42,462 nt of DNA. Origin: Eubacteriaceae bacterium UBA1433. Lineage in GTDB: Bacteria > Bacillota > Clostridia > Eubacteriales > UBA1433. Each line of letters opens with the position of its first letter. Position 1 is the first letter of the stretch. The DNA is taken from positions 276,305 to 318,766 of the forward strand of contig DCTT01000026.1 of assembly GCA_002329295.1 (NCBI GenBank), written 5' to 3'. Under the pieces are notes generated by a model, which did not search any database, had not been told where the DNA came from, and saw only the letters and a list, made by a program, of their open reading frames with translations. Positions 42,205 through 42,462 of the stretch are shown in pieces. Position numbers and translations under genes: made by a program.

Positions 42205-42462
42205 TTATCCTTCAGGCAGTATCATTTTTTGCTTTTCGCCGTTCATTTTATATAATACAAATTTTTTGCCGATTGTGAAAACGACCTCTGCATCTGTCTG
42301 TTCCGCAAGAAGATGCGCCGCCTGCTGAACGGATATTTCCGCATTGTTTTGCACTTTCCCTTTAATCAGTTCATGGGCAGCTAACTCGCCGGCCAACTGG
42401 CGAATCACATTGGCAGTAATACCTTCCTTGCCGATAAAAATGGTGTCTTTCAGCTCTGCCGA
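42205..42462 (-). CDS. yhbY: CRS1/YhbY RNA-binding protein, C-terminal part
   Basis: Partial gene: the frame is open through the right window edge, so the N-terminus is missing. The visible 85 residues start SAELKDTIFIGKEGITANVI and continue with HELIKGKVQNNAE and VFTIGKKFVLYK. The GKxG loop and ELIKxKV segment mark the CRM domain of YhbY/YqeI, which binds pre-50S ribosomes. The ATG at 42408 is an internal Met, not the start. In many Firmicutes obg lies just upstream. Confidence 0.88.
   Translation of the reverse strand, partial: SAELKDTIFIGKEGITANVIRQLAGELAAHELIKGKVQNNAEISVQQAAHLLAEQTDAEVVFTIGKKFVLYKMNGEKQKMILPEG

Noticed and set aside
1..42462. CRISPR arrays, tRNA/rRNA genes, insertion sequences, prophage or toxin-antitoxin systems
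   Set aside because: No repeat-spacer pattern, tRNA-like cloverleaf, transposase motif or phage gene was seen; intergenic gaps are all under about 220 bases and mostly explained by promoters, riboswitches and terminators.

Overview
The window looks like chromosomal core DNA of a low-to-moderate GC Firmicute, most likely an anaerobic member of the Clostridia. Supporting signs are PolC (Gram-positive replicase), CodY with HslUV, strong GGAGG ribosome-binding sites with frequent TTG/GTG starts, consensus sigma-A promoters, ECF S-components for thiamine and folate, and the Fhs-FchA-FolD set common in anaerobes. The genus cannot be named from the sequence. All genes except one (comM) read on the minus strand, so transcription runs from high to low coordinates.

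Layout in transcription order. (1) 42462-40347: yhbY (partial), nadD, yqeK and a TraX-family membrane protein. (2) 40318-38888: an MFS transporter with its own promoter and terminator. (3) 38771-37644: an ornithine/alanine racemase-family PLP enzyme. (4) 37630-33479: a THF riboswitch with its own promoter, then folT, fhs, fchA and folD, a one-carbon folate uptake and interconversion unit. (5) 33449-30775: comEC (without the C-terminal metallo-beta-lactamase domain) and holA. (6) 30778-29955: promoter, TPP riboswitch, thiT, terminator. (7) 29954-28201: promoter and two tandem PHP-family phosphoesterases. (8) comM on the plus strand (26640-28169), divergent from dprA with overlapping promoters. 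(9) dprA, topA, hslV, hslU, codY. (10) rpsB-tsf, then pyrH-frr-uppS-cdsA-rseP-ispG-polC. (11) rimP-nusA-rnpM-infB-rbfA-nrnA-ribF-rpsO-pnp and the first 25 codons of dut at the left edge.

Blocks 9-11 follow the Bacillus subtilis order dprA-topA-...-codY / rpsB-...-polC / rimP-...-pnp closely, but several usual members are missing from their slots: trmFO and xerC, the flagellar/chemotaxis block, dxr, proS, ylxQ and truB. Block 1 plus comEC-holA corresponds to the B. subtilis yqeI-yqeJ-yqeK-...-comEC-holA region, with the folate, racemase and MFS genes sitting in between. No tRNA, rRNA, CRISPR array, insertion sequence or prophage was seen, and no gene-free stretch exceeds about 220 bases.

Most of the window is ordinary housekeeping. 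The strongest observation is that FolD lacks the lysine needed for cyclohydrolase chemistry while a separate cyclohydrolase (FchA) is encoded just upstream, under a THF riboswitch. Others are the truncated ComEC, overlapping divergent promoters for the transformation genes dprA and comM, the missing dxr and truB, a long acidic tail on S2, and several compact RNA switches.
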